A DNA stretch of 13,085 nucleotides from CAYMTN01 sp964393335 (lineage in GTDB: Bacteria; Chloroflexota; Anaerolineae; Aggregatilineales; Aggregatilineaceae). The position numbers and the translations under genes are program-made. The stretch lies in contig CAYMTN010000155.1 in assembly GCA_964393335.1 (NCBI GenBank), positions 1-13,085 of the forward strand, given 5' to 3'. This document shows, piece by piece, positions 7,086-13,085 of the stretch. Below the pieces are notes generated by a model, which did not search any database, had not been told where the DNA came from, and saw only the letters and a list, made by a program, of their open reading frames with translations. The first letter of the stretch is position 1. Each line of letters begins with the position of its first letter.

Positions 7086-7481
7086 ATGTACTCAGTCTAC
7101 CCGGTACCCGGCCACTGCCCTGTATGTAACGAAAGCATGGTCATCACGCGCCTGCACTGCCCGAACTGTGACGTGACGGTCGAAGGCCGTTTCACGCTGG
7201 GGCGGCTGGCGATGCTCTCGCCCGAACAGCTAGAGTTTGTCGAGGTGTTTTTGCGCTGCGATGGCAAGATCAAACGCGTCGAGGATGAACTCGGCGTGTC
7301 GTATCCCACGGTGCGCAGCCGCCTGAACGACGTGATTACGTCGATGGGATACGAAGCTCCCGGCGCGGAAGAAGACGATGACCTGACTCCCGAACAGCGC
7401 CGCCAGGTGTTAGACGATCTGGCCGCCGGGCGCATTTCATCCAAGGAAGCGGTTAAGCTGCTCCAGGGGGACATACCCTGA
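7086..7481 (+). CDS. DUF2089 zinc-ribbon/HTH protein with C-terminal SHOCT-like module
   Basis: The protein has 131 residues. A zinc ribbon is formed by C11-x2-C14 and C25-x2-C28. A helix-turn-helix region follows at ~56-83, containing GKIKRVEDELGVSYPTVRSR, which resembles sigma-factor region 4 folds. An acidic linker (EEDDD, ~95-99) leads to a C-terminal helical module (103-126) with the pattern VL..L..G.I..KEA..LL. This is the DUF2089 architecture, so a DNA-binding regulator is likely; the target is unknown, and self-control at the palindrome at 6954-6988 is a guess. The start was set at ATG 7086 because GAGGA (7074-7078) lies 7 nt upstream; ATG 7068 and 7080 are in frame but poorly placed, and 7068 is only 10 bases from the N run. 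It heads a plus-strand cluster, 26 nt before the next gene. Confidence 0.85.
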   Translation: MYSVYPVPGHCPVCNESMVITRLHCPNCDVTVEGRFTLGRLAMLSPEQLEFVEVFLRCDGKIKRVEDELGVSYPTVRSRLNDVITSMGYEAPGAEEDDDLTPEQRRQVLDDLAAGRISSKEAVKLLQGDIP

Positions 7482-7507
7482 GCACCCACCTTGCAGGAGA
7501 CGAAACG

Positions 7508-7945
7508 ATGAGCACACGCAAAGAAATTCTGGAACTGCTGTCTCAAGGCGAGATCGACGTGGAACGTGCCACCGATCTGTTGAACCACGCACGCGAATCG
7601 GAAAGTGACACGGCAGCTCCGGCTCCGGCGGCGGCTCCGGCTCCGGCAGCAGCTCCAGCCCCGGCAGCGGCTCCGGCCCCGCCGGTAGCTCCGGTCAAAC
7701 CCGGGGCACGCTGGCTGCATATTCACGTCAGCGATCTGGAATCGGGCCGTCAGCGTGTGCGGGTGAACGTGCCGCTGGGGCTGGTGAACTTTGGCCTCAA
7801 AGTCGGCGCACGTTTCACCAACGAGGTGGATTCCGAGACGATGCATACGGTCATGGACGCCTTGCAGGATGTGTCAATCACTGGCACGCTGGTCGAAGTG
7901 GAAGACCTCGACGACAACGAGCACGTCCATATCTTCATCGATTAG
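7508..7945 (+). CDS. SHOCT-like protein with Ala-Pro linker and C-terminal beta domain
   Basis: This 145-residue cytosolic protein has three parts. Residues 3-25 are the short helical module (IL..L..G.I..ERA..LL). Residues 36-64 are an Ala-Pro linker of repeated APAPAA units, likely stiff and extended. Residues ~68-145 are a beta-rich domain with VNVPLGLVNFGLK and GARFT, followed by an acidic edge (VEVEDLDDNEH). The same C-terminal domain occurs in the gene at 10236, so the two are paralogues that differ in the linker. The ribosome site AGGAG (7495-7499) is 8 nt before the ATG. There is no signal peptide or membrane segment. Proteins of this kind are found next to DUF2089 and DUF4097 genes and have no established biochemical function that I can name. 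Confidence 0.8.
   Translation: MSTRKEILELLSQGEIDVERATDLLNHARESESDTAAPAPAAAPAPAAAPAPAAAPAPPVAPVKPGARWLHIHVSDLESGRQRVRVNVPLGLVNFGLKVGARFTNEVDSETMHTVMDALQDVSITGTLVEVEDLDDNEHVHIFID
7613..7696 (+). repeat. In-frame 18-nt tandem repeat encoding the Ala-Pro linker
   Basis: Four full units plus a partial one: GCAGCTCCGGCTCCGGCG (7613), GCGGCTCCGGCTCCGGCA (7631), GCAGCTCCAGCCCCGGCA (7649), GCGGCTCCGGCCCCGCCG (7667), and 12 bases from 7685. Eighteen bases equal six codons, so copy-number change would alter linker length without breaking the frame. Units differ mostly at third codon positions. Confidence 0.85.
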
Positions 7946-7979
7946 TGGCGGTGCGTGAATGACAGCCAAGGAGGCTGCT

Positions 7980-9110
7980 ATGGATCGATTTGAACAGGGA
8001 AATGTCACCGTAGCGGTGATTGTCCAGGTGGTTAATGGCGACCTGCGCGTGCGCGGGCGTTCGGGCGCGCGCCTGGTGGTCGATGGCGACGGCGTGAATG
8101 TCGAGCAGATCGGCGAGGGACAGCCCTACCTCGTGCGCGCCAACGGCGACTGCCGCATGATCGTGCCGGATGGGGTTGACGTCAGCGTGCAGTCCGTCAA
8201 TGGCGACGCCAAACTTTCCGAGCTGAGCGGCAAACTCGACATCCAGAGCGTGCACGGCGATCTGACGGTGCGCAATGTGCACGACGTGCAGATCAAAAGT
8301 GTCGCCAGCGATATGCGCATCAAACACGCCGAAGGCAACGTAACAGTCGAAAGTGTCGGCGCAGACGCCACCATCCGCGAGGTAGAAGGCGCGGTGTGGG
8401 TGGCGCAGGTCGGCGCGGACCTGTTCATGCGCAACATCGGCGAAAACTGCGTGGTCGAATCGGTCGGCGCGGACCTCGTGCTGAACATTGATTTCCTGCC
8501 GGAGTGTGAATATCGCTTTGGCGCAGGCCAGGACGTGCTGTGCCGCGTGCACCCGGATACCAACGCGACGTTTCACATCCCCGCCACGATGGAAGTACGG
8601 CTGGACGTCGAGGCCGACGTGACCGATACGGACGGCGGGCAGATCGTGCAGTTGGGCGATGGCAGTGCGACGATCCACATCACGCACGGCCAGGAATTGC
8701 AGCTCGTCAGTGAGGAAGAAGACTACACGATCAGCTTCGGCGTGCAGATCGAGGAAGAACTCGAAGCGCGGCTGTCCAGCATGGAAGAAAAACTCAACCG
8801 GCAGCTAGAGGGATTGGACGAGCGCATCCAGGCTAAAACCGAAAAGTTCACATCCCAGGCGGAGCGTTTCGCGGAACTCGCGCAGCGCCAGGCCGAACGC
8901 GCTGCCGAACGCATGCGCCGCAACATCGAACGCCGCAAGCACAAGCACGAACAGGGCTTTCGCTCCGCCAACATCAGGGCCGAAGCCCGACCGAGCGCCC
9001 GTCACGATCCGGTCAGTGAAGAAGAACGGTTGATGATCCTGCAAATGGTGCAGGACAACAAGATCAGCATCGAAGAAGCCGAGCGCCTGCTTTCCGCGCT
9101 GGATTCGTGA
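7980..9110 (+). CDS. DUF4097-like beta-repeat protein with coiled coil and C-terminal SHOCT-like module
   Basis: The protein has 376 residues. Residues ~8-170 hold short beta repeats with the recurring pattern (S/Q)V.(G/A/S)D, at S72, S90, S107, S125, Q143 and S161. The period is 17-18 residues, fitting a beta-solenoid or DUF4097-type adhesin-like fold. A further beta region (~170-255) leads to a charged coiled coil (~256-325) rich in Arg/Glu, a basic linker, and the C-terminal helical module (347-371, IL..V..N.I..EEA..LL). The start was set at ATG 7980, since AAGGAGG (7968-7974) lies 5 nt upstream; ATG 7959 has no such site. No signal peptide or TM segment is seen, so it is probably cytosolic. 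The layout recalls the YvlB/LiaX group, where a SHOCT-like segment is joined to DUF4097 repeats in envelope-stress proteins, but here the order is reversed. Its role is unknown. Confidence 0.8.
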   Translation: MDRFEQGNVTVAVIVQVVNGDLRVRGRSGARLVVDGDGVNVEQIGEGQPYLVRANGDCRMIVPDGVDVSVQSVNGDAKLSELSGKLDIQSVHGDLTVRNVHDVQIKSVASDMRIKHAEGNVTVESVGADATIREVEGAVWVAQVGADLFMRNIGENCVVESVGADLVLNIDFLPECEYRFGAGQDVLCRVHPDTNATFHIPATMEVRLDVEADVTDTDGGQIVQLGDGSATIHITHGQELQLVSEEEDYTISFGVQIEEELEARLSSMEEKLNRQLEGLDERIQAKTEKFTSQAERFAELAQRQAERAAERMRRNIERRKHKHEQGFRSANIRAEARPSARHDPVSEEERLMILQMVQDNKISIEEAERLLSALDS

Positions 9111-9146
9111 CGCTGACACAATGCTGCCCCCAGACCGGCCAGGTGC

Positions 9147-9156
9147 GGTATAGTTG
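9147..9156 (+). promoter_or_regulatory. GGTATAGTTG motif upstream of the GNAT gene
   Basis: TATAGT (9149-9154) differs from the -10 consensus at one base and lies 48 nt before the ATG at 9202, in the 91-base gap after the DUF4097-like gene. No -35 match is found at normal spacing. The same ten bases occur upstream of the permease gene at 10894-10903. Confidence 0.3.
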
Positions 9157-9201
9157 TACGCGTATCGCACAACCGAGTGAGTGGGGTCTACACGGAAACT
9201 T

Positions 9202-10200
9202 ATGTCAGCGACGGGATTGGTATCGGCGCAGCAGTCGTTCAGCGGCCTGCGCCCCGTCAATTTGCGGCGTGATCTGGCCGAGATCGCCGACTTGATCGAA
9301 ATCTGTTTCGGGCCAACGCTGGACTCCGGTGGCCGTTCGGCTATTCAGGAAATGCGAATCCTCAGCCGGTCCGGCCCGGTATTGTGGCTGGTGAGCCGGT
9401 TGGGTCACGCCGTACCGTTCATGCAAGGCTTCGTCTGGATCGAAGCGGGTCACGTGGTCGGCAACGTGTCGATCACACCGGCAGGCTTCGGCCAGGGCTG
9501 GGTCGTGGCTAACGTCGCCGTCCACCCGGCCTACCGGCGGCGCGGGATCGCGCGCCAACTCGTGCTGGCGGCGCTGCAACGGATCGCCCGGCGCGGCGCG
9601 TTTGCTACCCTGCAAGTCGACGCCGACAACGACCATGCGCGCACCCTGTACGAATCGCTGGGGTTTCGCAGCGAACGCACCTTTACGCGCTGGCGGCGCT
9701 CCGGTCATCTGCGCCCGCCCGAAGCGCTGCCGGACCTGCCGCCGATCCGCCGCGCAGCCCGGCGGGACAGCGCCGCGCTGTACACGCTGGCGCAGCGGGT
9801 GCGGCCCAATTTACGCGGCGGCCTGGGCTGGCTGCGACCGACCGAACCTGCCGCGCTGCGCCCTTCCCGGCTGGGCGGGCTGCGCTATTTTTTGAGCGGG
9901 CGGCGCACCGATATCTGGATGGTGCCCGCGCCGGACGATCAAGGCGGCATCGACGCGGCGCTCTGCGTAGATCAACGAATGGGCGGGCTGGTCATGGCAT
10001 TTGACCTGCTGGTCGAGCGCGAGCGCCGGAGCGAATTAGACGGCATGTTACTCAATTTTCTGCTGCGGCGGTTCGAAGGGCGGCACGTGCCGGTCGTGAC
10101 CGATCATCCGGCGGATGATGACCTGACCGGCAGCGTGCTGCACGACTATTTTTTCCGGCCCGAACGCACGCTGGTTCACATGGTATGGCCGGTGCCATAG
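9202..10200 (+). CDS. GNAT family N-acetyltransferase, two-part
   Basis: The protein has 332 residues. The first half is a GNAT domain: beta strand VVANVAVHP, then the acetyl-CoA pyrophosphate loop YRRRGIARQL (R112-R113-R114-G115-I116-A117), then motif B DNDHARTLYESLGF (~142-155). GNAT enzymes transfer an acetyl group from acetyl-CoA to an amine. The second half (~180-332) begins again with IRRAARRDSAALYTLA, resembling the start of a GNAT fold, but shows no clear acetyl-CoA loop; it may be a decayed second GNAT domain. The start is ATG 9202 (GGA about 6 nt upstream), with GTG 9181 possible. The ribosome site is weak compared with the neighbours. It lies between SHOCT-like genes but lacks the module itself. 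The substrate is unknown; a protein neighbour would be one guess. Confidence 0.85.
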   Translation: MSATGLVSAQQSFSGLRPVNLRRDLAEIADLIEICFGPTLDSGGRSAIQEMRILSRSGPVLWLVSRLGHAVPFMQGFVWIEAGHVVGNVSITPAGFGQGWVVANVAVHPAYRRRGIARQLVLAALQRIARRGAFATLQVDADNDHARTLYESLGFRSERTFTRWRRSGHLRPPEALPDLPPIRRAARRDSAALYTLAQRVRPNLRGGLGWLRPTEPAALRPSRLGGLRYFLSGRRTDIWMVPAPDDQGGIDAALCVDQRMGGLVMAFDLLVERERRSELDGMLLNFLLRRFEGRHVPVVTDHPADDDLTGSVLHDYFFRPERTLVHMVWPVP

Positions 10201-10235
10201 CCAGACACGATCTGGCCGAGAAGGAGATACGCTGA

Positions 10236-10607
10236 ATGACCACAACCGAAGAACGCATGCGGATTTTGCAGATGATCCAGGAGGGCAAGGTCACCGCGGA
10301 AGAGGGTGCCAAGCTGCTTCAGGCATTAGGCAGCAGCCGCCAGTCGGTCCCGCCGACATCCAGGCGCGATCCGCGTACGCTGCGCGTCCGAATCACCGAT
10401 CTACATTCCGGCAGGACTAAGGTCAACGTCAATATCCCGATGGGCCTGGTGAATGTCGGCATCAAATTGGGGGCGCGTTTTACGCCGAGTAATGCCGAGA
10501 TCGATTACGACGAGATCATGGAAGCTATCCAGAGCGGGGCCAGCGGCAGACTGGTCGATCTCGAAGACCTTGAGAGCGGCGAGCGCGTTGAGGTGTGGGT
10601 CGAATAA
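10236..10607 (+). CDS. SHOCT-like domain protein, paralogue of the 7508 gene
   Basis: This 123-residue protein starts with the helical module (5-28, IL..I..G.V..EEG..LL), has a short Ser/Pro/Arg linker (~33-47), then a beta domain (~48-123) with NVNIP and GLVNVGIKLGARFT (70-83) and an acidic edge, VDLEDLESGERVEV. It matches the gene at 7508 in both domains, except that the Ala-Pro repeat linker there is replaced by a short one. AGGAG (10222-10226) lies 9 nt before the ATG. It follows the acetyltransferase stop by 35 nt and is the last gene before a strong terminator. No signal peptide or membrane segment is present. Its function is unknown; the conserved beta domain with an acidic rim may be an assembly or ligand surface. 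Confidence 0.8.
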   Translation: MTTTEERMRILQMIQEGKVTAEEGAKLLQALGSSRQSVPPTSRRDPRTLRVRITDLHSGRTKVNVNIPMGLVNVGIKLGARFTPSNAEIDYDEIMEAIQSGASGRLVDLEDLESGERVEVWVE

Positions 10608-10961
10608 GCATCCTTCTGCGAGTTATTCTGTGCGTCCTGCCGGTGCATCCTGATCCCGTGTGCCGGCGGCCCCAAGCAGATCACCGCTGACCGGCGTGCA
10701 GGCCGGGTCTTGCGCCGCCGGGGTGATCTGCTTTTTTTTGCGGGGCCTGCCCCCCACCAGCCCCCTTCGAAAATGGCTTAACCAGAAACGTGGCGGATTC
10801 GCCGTCTTGGTGCTGCGCGCACCGCCTGGACTTCAGGGGCGCGGGAACGAAGCCTCCGCCGCGAAGTTCCCCCTCCCTTTTTGGCGCGGATAGGGTATAG
10901 TTGCCGGGGCAGCCTTCCGCTGCTCTCTGATCCTGACATCACGCACAAAAGGCAGCCATCC
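10608..10961. other. Intergenic region after the SHOCT-like cluster
   Basis: These 354 bases hold the cluster terminator (10674-10739), a GC hairpin with GGGAAC/GTTCCC arms (10843-10848 with 10866-10871), and the GGTATAGTTG motif (10894-10903) that may be the -10 of the permease gene. A 77-codon open frame at 10660-10893 runs through the terminator and shows no domain-like pattern, so it is not called as a gene. Confidence 0.6.
10674..10739 (+). terminator. Strong intrinsic terminator with large structured loop
   Basis: A perfect 12-bp stem, AAGCAGATCACC (10674-10685) with GGTGATCTGCTT (10722-10733), is followed by eight T (10732-10739). The 36-nt loop is GC-rich and can fold on itself. It begins 66 bases after the last SHOCT-like gene and should end that transcript. 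An upstream CCGGCGGC (10663-10670) can pair with GCCGCCGG (10714-10721) in the loop. Confidence 0.85.
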
Positions 10962-11870
10962 GTGTCAGTTTACACCGGCGAAATCGCGGGCTTGATCACT
11001 GCGTTCTGTTGGAGCTTCACCTCGATTTTATTCACCCTGGCAGGCCGGATCGTCGGCTCACCCATCGTCAACCGGACCCGGCTGGTCCTGGCGCTGGTCA
11101 TGGTCAGCGGCGTACACTGGCTCACGCAGGGAACGCTGCTGCCGGTTCACGCGGCGCTGGAACGCTGGGGCTGGATGGGGCTGTCCGGCATCATCGGGTT
11201 TGTGATCGGGGACGCGTTTTTGTTCCAGGCGTTCGTGATGATCGGCCCCCGGCTGTCGATGCTGCTCATGGCGCTCAACCCGGTGATGGGCGCGATCCTG
11301 GCGTGGGTGCTGCTCAGCGAAACATTGAGCGCCGCCGAAGTGCTCGGCATCGTGCTGGCCGTCAGCGGCGTGGTCTGGGTAGTATCCGACCGGCAGAACG
11401 GAAAATCATCCGACGCCGCGCCGCGCGTGTACGTGATCGGCGTGCTGTTCGGGCTGGGCGGCGCATTGGGCCAGGCGGCGGGCCTGGTCGCCTCAAAAGA
11501 AGGGCTGCACGGCGATTTTTCGGCGCTCTCCGGCAACCTGATGCGGCTGACCGTCTCCACGCTGTCGATCTGGGCGATCACAGCGCTGAACGGGCAGGCG
11601 CGGCGCGGCGTGGACCGGCTGTGGGCGAATCCACGCGCCATGAAGTTTATCCTCGGCGGGGCGATTGCGGGACCGTTCCTGGGCGTGTGGTTCTCGCTGA
11701 TCGCGGTGCAGCACGCGCCGGTCGGCATTGCGTCCACGCTGATGAGCCTGACGCCGATCATTTTGCTGCCGCTCAGCCATATCTTTTTCCACGAGAGAAT
11801 CACGCGCCGCGCCCTGATCGGGACCGGGCTGGCCCTGGCCGGGATCACGATCCTGTTTCTGCATCCCTGA
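10962..11870 (+). CDS. EamA/DMT family permease
   Basis: This 302-residue membrane protein has about ten TM helices in two EamA halves (~5-142 and ~158-300). Each half ends in the family hallmark: NPVMGAILAWVLLSETLS (106-123) and TPIILLPLSHIFFHERIT (264-281). Drug/metabolite transporters of this type often export amino acids, nucleosides or other metabolites; the substrate here is unknown. The start is taken as GTG 10962 (AAGG 9 nt upstream), because the open frame above it to 10881 encodes a polar, non-membrane leader and overlaps a candidate -10 box at 10896. The 3' end overlaps the convergent methyltransferase gene by 26 bp. Confidence 0.85.
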   Translation: MSVYTGEIAGLITAFCWSFTSILFTLAGRIVGSPIVNRTRLVLALVMVSGVHWLTQGTLLPVHAALERWGWMGLSGIIGFVIGDAFLFQAFVMIGPRLSMLLMALNPVMGAILAWVLLSETLSAAEVLGIVLAVSGVVWVVSDRQNGKSSDAAPRVYVIGVLFGLGGALGQAAGLVASKEGLHGDFSALSGNLMRLTVSTLSIWAITALNGQARRGVDRLWANPRAMKFILGGAIAGPFLGVWFSLIAVQHAPVGIASTLMSLTPIILLPLSHIFFHERITRRALIGTGLALAGITILFLHP

Positions 11871-12579
11871 AGGGCTTCACGCACACGCCGGTGAAGTGCT
11901 CCGCCATCTGGCGCGGCAGAACCCGCGCCAGCGCCGCATTGAGGCGGAAGATCAGCGGGTGAAAGGCAAAATAGGTCGGGTCTGCGACGTGGTGGAAGGT
12001 ATGCAGCGTCAGGCCCGCGCCGCGCGCCAATGACTCGACCTGGCGGCGCGTATTGGCGCGGTAGGCGACCGGGAAGGCGTCATCTCCGGCGCGGCCATAC
12101 AGCAGCGGCACGAGGCGATGTTGCAGCGGTTGCAGCGCCCGGTTGAACAGCGCGGCAGGGCTGCGCGCGCCCGGTGCCAGGAAGATAAACGCGCCGCCGG
12201 GCCGCAGCACGCGCCCGACTTCATTGAACGTGCGGGCCGGGTCGGGCAGGTGTTCGAGCACCCAGCTTGAGAGCACGAGGTCCACGCACGCGGCCCGCAG
12301 CGGGATCGCGCCGGATTCGGCGTTGATGCGCGGCAGGTCCGGCAGGCGATGTTCGACCAGCGAACGGTGATCGGGGTCCAGGCCGAGCGGGTGATCGACC
12401 GCCGCGCCCACCTGCTCCAGAACGCCACCGCGCCCGCAGCCGAGATCGAGCACGGTCAGGCCCGGCGCGAGCCGCTCGCGGATCAACGACTCGTAGACGT
12501 CCGTCGCAGGCCGCCAGCCGGGGCGCATCCGCGCGTAACGCGCGCGATAGTCATTCTGGCGATCCAGCGAGAGCGGCAT
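11845..12579 (-). CDS. Class I SAM-dependent methyltransferase
   Basis: This 244-residue protein has a clear Methyltransf_11-type fold. Motif I is VLDLGCGRGG (43-52), the acidic residue binding the SAM ribose is D68 in GLDPD, and the later motifs are VLSSWVLEHLPDP (102-114) and VGRVLRPGG (121-129). The C-terminal ~100 residues form a variable part that usually carries substrate contacts; the substrate cannot be predicted. The ATG at 12579 begins 2 nt after the stop of the upstream SbcC-type gene, with a GGGG block about 6 nt upstream, so translational coupling is likely. Its last 26 bp overlap the convergent permease gene, so the two transcripts are antisense at their ends. Confidence 0.88.
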   Translation of the reverse strand: MPLSLDRQNDYRARYARMRPGWRPATDVYESLIRERLAPGLTVLDLGCGRGGVLEQVGAAVDHPLGLDPDHRSLVEHRLPDLPRINAESGAIPLRAACVDLVLSSWVLEHLPDPARTFNEVGRVLRPGGAFIFLAPGARSPAALFNRALQPLQHRLVPLLYGRAGDDAFPVAYRANTRRQVESLARGAGLTLHTFHHVADPTYFAFHPLIFRLNAALARVLPRQMAEHFTGVCVKPFRDAETGS

Positions 12580-12581
12580 TC

Positions 12582-13085
12582 TTACCCCACACTGACGCGG
12601 CTGCCGTCGGGCGTTTTGGCAACCGTGATCTGCACCGGGAAAGCGTCGCGCAGCTCGTCAATGTGCGTGATGACCAGCACCAGATCGAAATGGTCCTGCA
12701 CGGCGTTGATCGCCTCGACCAGCCGCTGCCGCCCGATCTCGTCCTGCGTGCCGAATCCCTCGTCGATGAACAACGTGCGAAGCTGCGCCCCCGCCCGCCG
12801 CGCGAGCATCTGGCTGAGCGCGACGCGGATCGCGAAGTTGACGCGGAACGCTTCGCCGCCGGAATACGACTCGTAACTGCGCGTGCCGAGTTCATCGCTG
12901 ATCAGGATGTCGAGCGTTTCGGCGACGCCGCCCGTCCGTTTTTCGCGCTGGGTATCCAGCCGCACGTGCATGCGCCCATCGGTCATACGGGCCAGCAGGT
13001 AATTCGCGGATTCTTCGAGTTCGGGGATAGCCGCCTCGATGATCATGGCGGGCACGCCGTTTTTGCCGAAGGCGGCGCGCAGGTC
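12582..13085 (-). CDS. sbcC: SbcC/Rad50-type exonuclease ATPase subunit, C-terminal part (partial)
   Basis: The gene enters from the right edge and ends at TAA (12582-12584); 167 residues are visible. They contain the C-lobe of an SMC-like ABC ATPase: AFGKNGVPAMIIEAAIPELE at the foot of the coiled coil, the ABC signature YSGGEAFRVNFAIR (SGGE at 75-78 of the fragment), Walker B LRTLFIDEGFG (102-112), and the switch His in VITHIDEL (H141). SbcC pairs with the SbcD nuclease to open and trim DNA hairpins and double-strand ends. The Walker A and coiled-coil arms lie outside the window, as may sbcD. Signature and catalytic residues appear intact. It is upstream of, and probably coupled to, the methyltransferase gene. 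Confidence 0.9.
   Translation of the reverse strand, partial: DLRAAFGKNGVPAMIIEAAIPELEESANYLLARMTDGRMHVRLDTQREKRTGGVAETLDILISDELGTRSYESYSGGEAFRVNFAIRVALSQMLARRAGAQLRTLFIDEGFGTQDEIGRQRLVEAINAVQDHFDLVLVITHIDELRDAFPVQITVAKTPDGSRVSVG

Noticed and set aside
7613..7696. Possible CRISPR-like or non-coding tandem repeat
   Set aside because: Units are contiguous, without spacers, and exactly six codons long in a well-supported gene.
7935..8687. 250-codon minus-strand frame
   Set aside because: Antisense to the beta-repeat protein; its His/Asp-rich periodicity simply mirrors the repeats on the other strand.
10660..10893. 77-codon plus-strand frame between the cluster and the permease
   Set aside because: It runs through the terminator stem and T-tract and has no protein-like features.
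11009..11962. 317-codon plus-strand frame overlapping the permease
   Set aside because: Its translation is Arg/Ala/Gly-rich and non-membrane, while the other frame gives a complete two-half EamA permease.

Overview
This is a high-GC bacterial window of about 13 kb, drawn from a draft assembly: there is a run of 10 N at 7049-7058. The protein types fit a filamentous or soil/sediment Chloroflexota bacterium, probably Anaerolineae-like. They include a DUF2089 zinc-ribbon regulator with SHOCT-like neighbours, a minimal Flp pilin, a 7TM-type sensor kinase with free receivers, and a large GT-C membrane glycosyltransferase. The assignment is inferred from gene style only; no rRNA or tRNA is present to settle it. 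No phage, insertion sequence, CRISPR array or tRNA is visible.

Layout. 1-203 is the 3' end of an FtsH-type protease gene (+), followed by a GC-rich hairpin. An MFS transporter (314-1576, -) converges on it. A 362-base divergent spacer with an AT-rich right half leads to a three-gene two-component operon (+): a 7TM-PAS histidine kinase (1939-3798) and two single-domain receivers (3812-4264 and 4257-4640, overlapping by 8 bp). A hairpin terminator at 4693-4717 separates this from two minus-strand genes. These are a 58-residue Flp-type prepilin (4787-4963) and a 581-residue GT39/PMT-like glycosyltransferase (5101-6846), each with its own TATAAT box.

The centre is a divergent AT-rich control region (6847-7085) holding a long palindrome, a good sigma-70 promoter (TTGACG-N17-TATCCT) and the assembly gap. 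It drives a plus-strand cluster: a DUF2089 zinc-ribbon/HTH protein (7086-7481), a SHOCT-like protein with an Ala-Pro linker (7508-7945), a DUF4097-like beta-repeat/coiled-coil protein (7980-9110), a GNAT acetyltransferase (9202-10200) and a second SHOCT-like protein (10236-10607). The cluster ends at a strong intrinsic terminator with eight T. Four of its five proteins carry the same gap-free ~24-residue helical module, at the C-terminus in two and at the N-terminus in the other two. This is the most interesting system in the window: it looks like a regulator plus effectors that share one interaction module.

The right end holds an EamA/DMT permease (10962-11870, +) whose last 26 bp overlap a convergent class I methyltransferase gene (11845-12579, -). 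The methyltransferase lies 2 nt behind the 3' part of an SbcC/Rad50-type DNA repair ATPase gene (12582-13085, -, running off the window), so those two are probably translated together.
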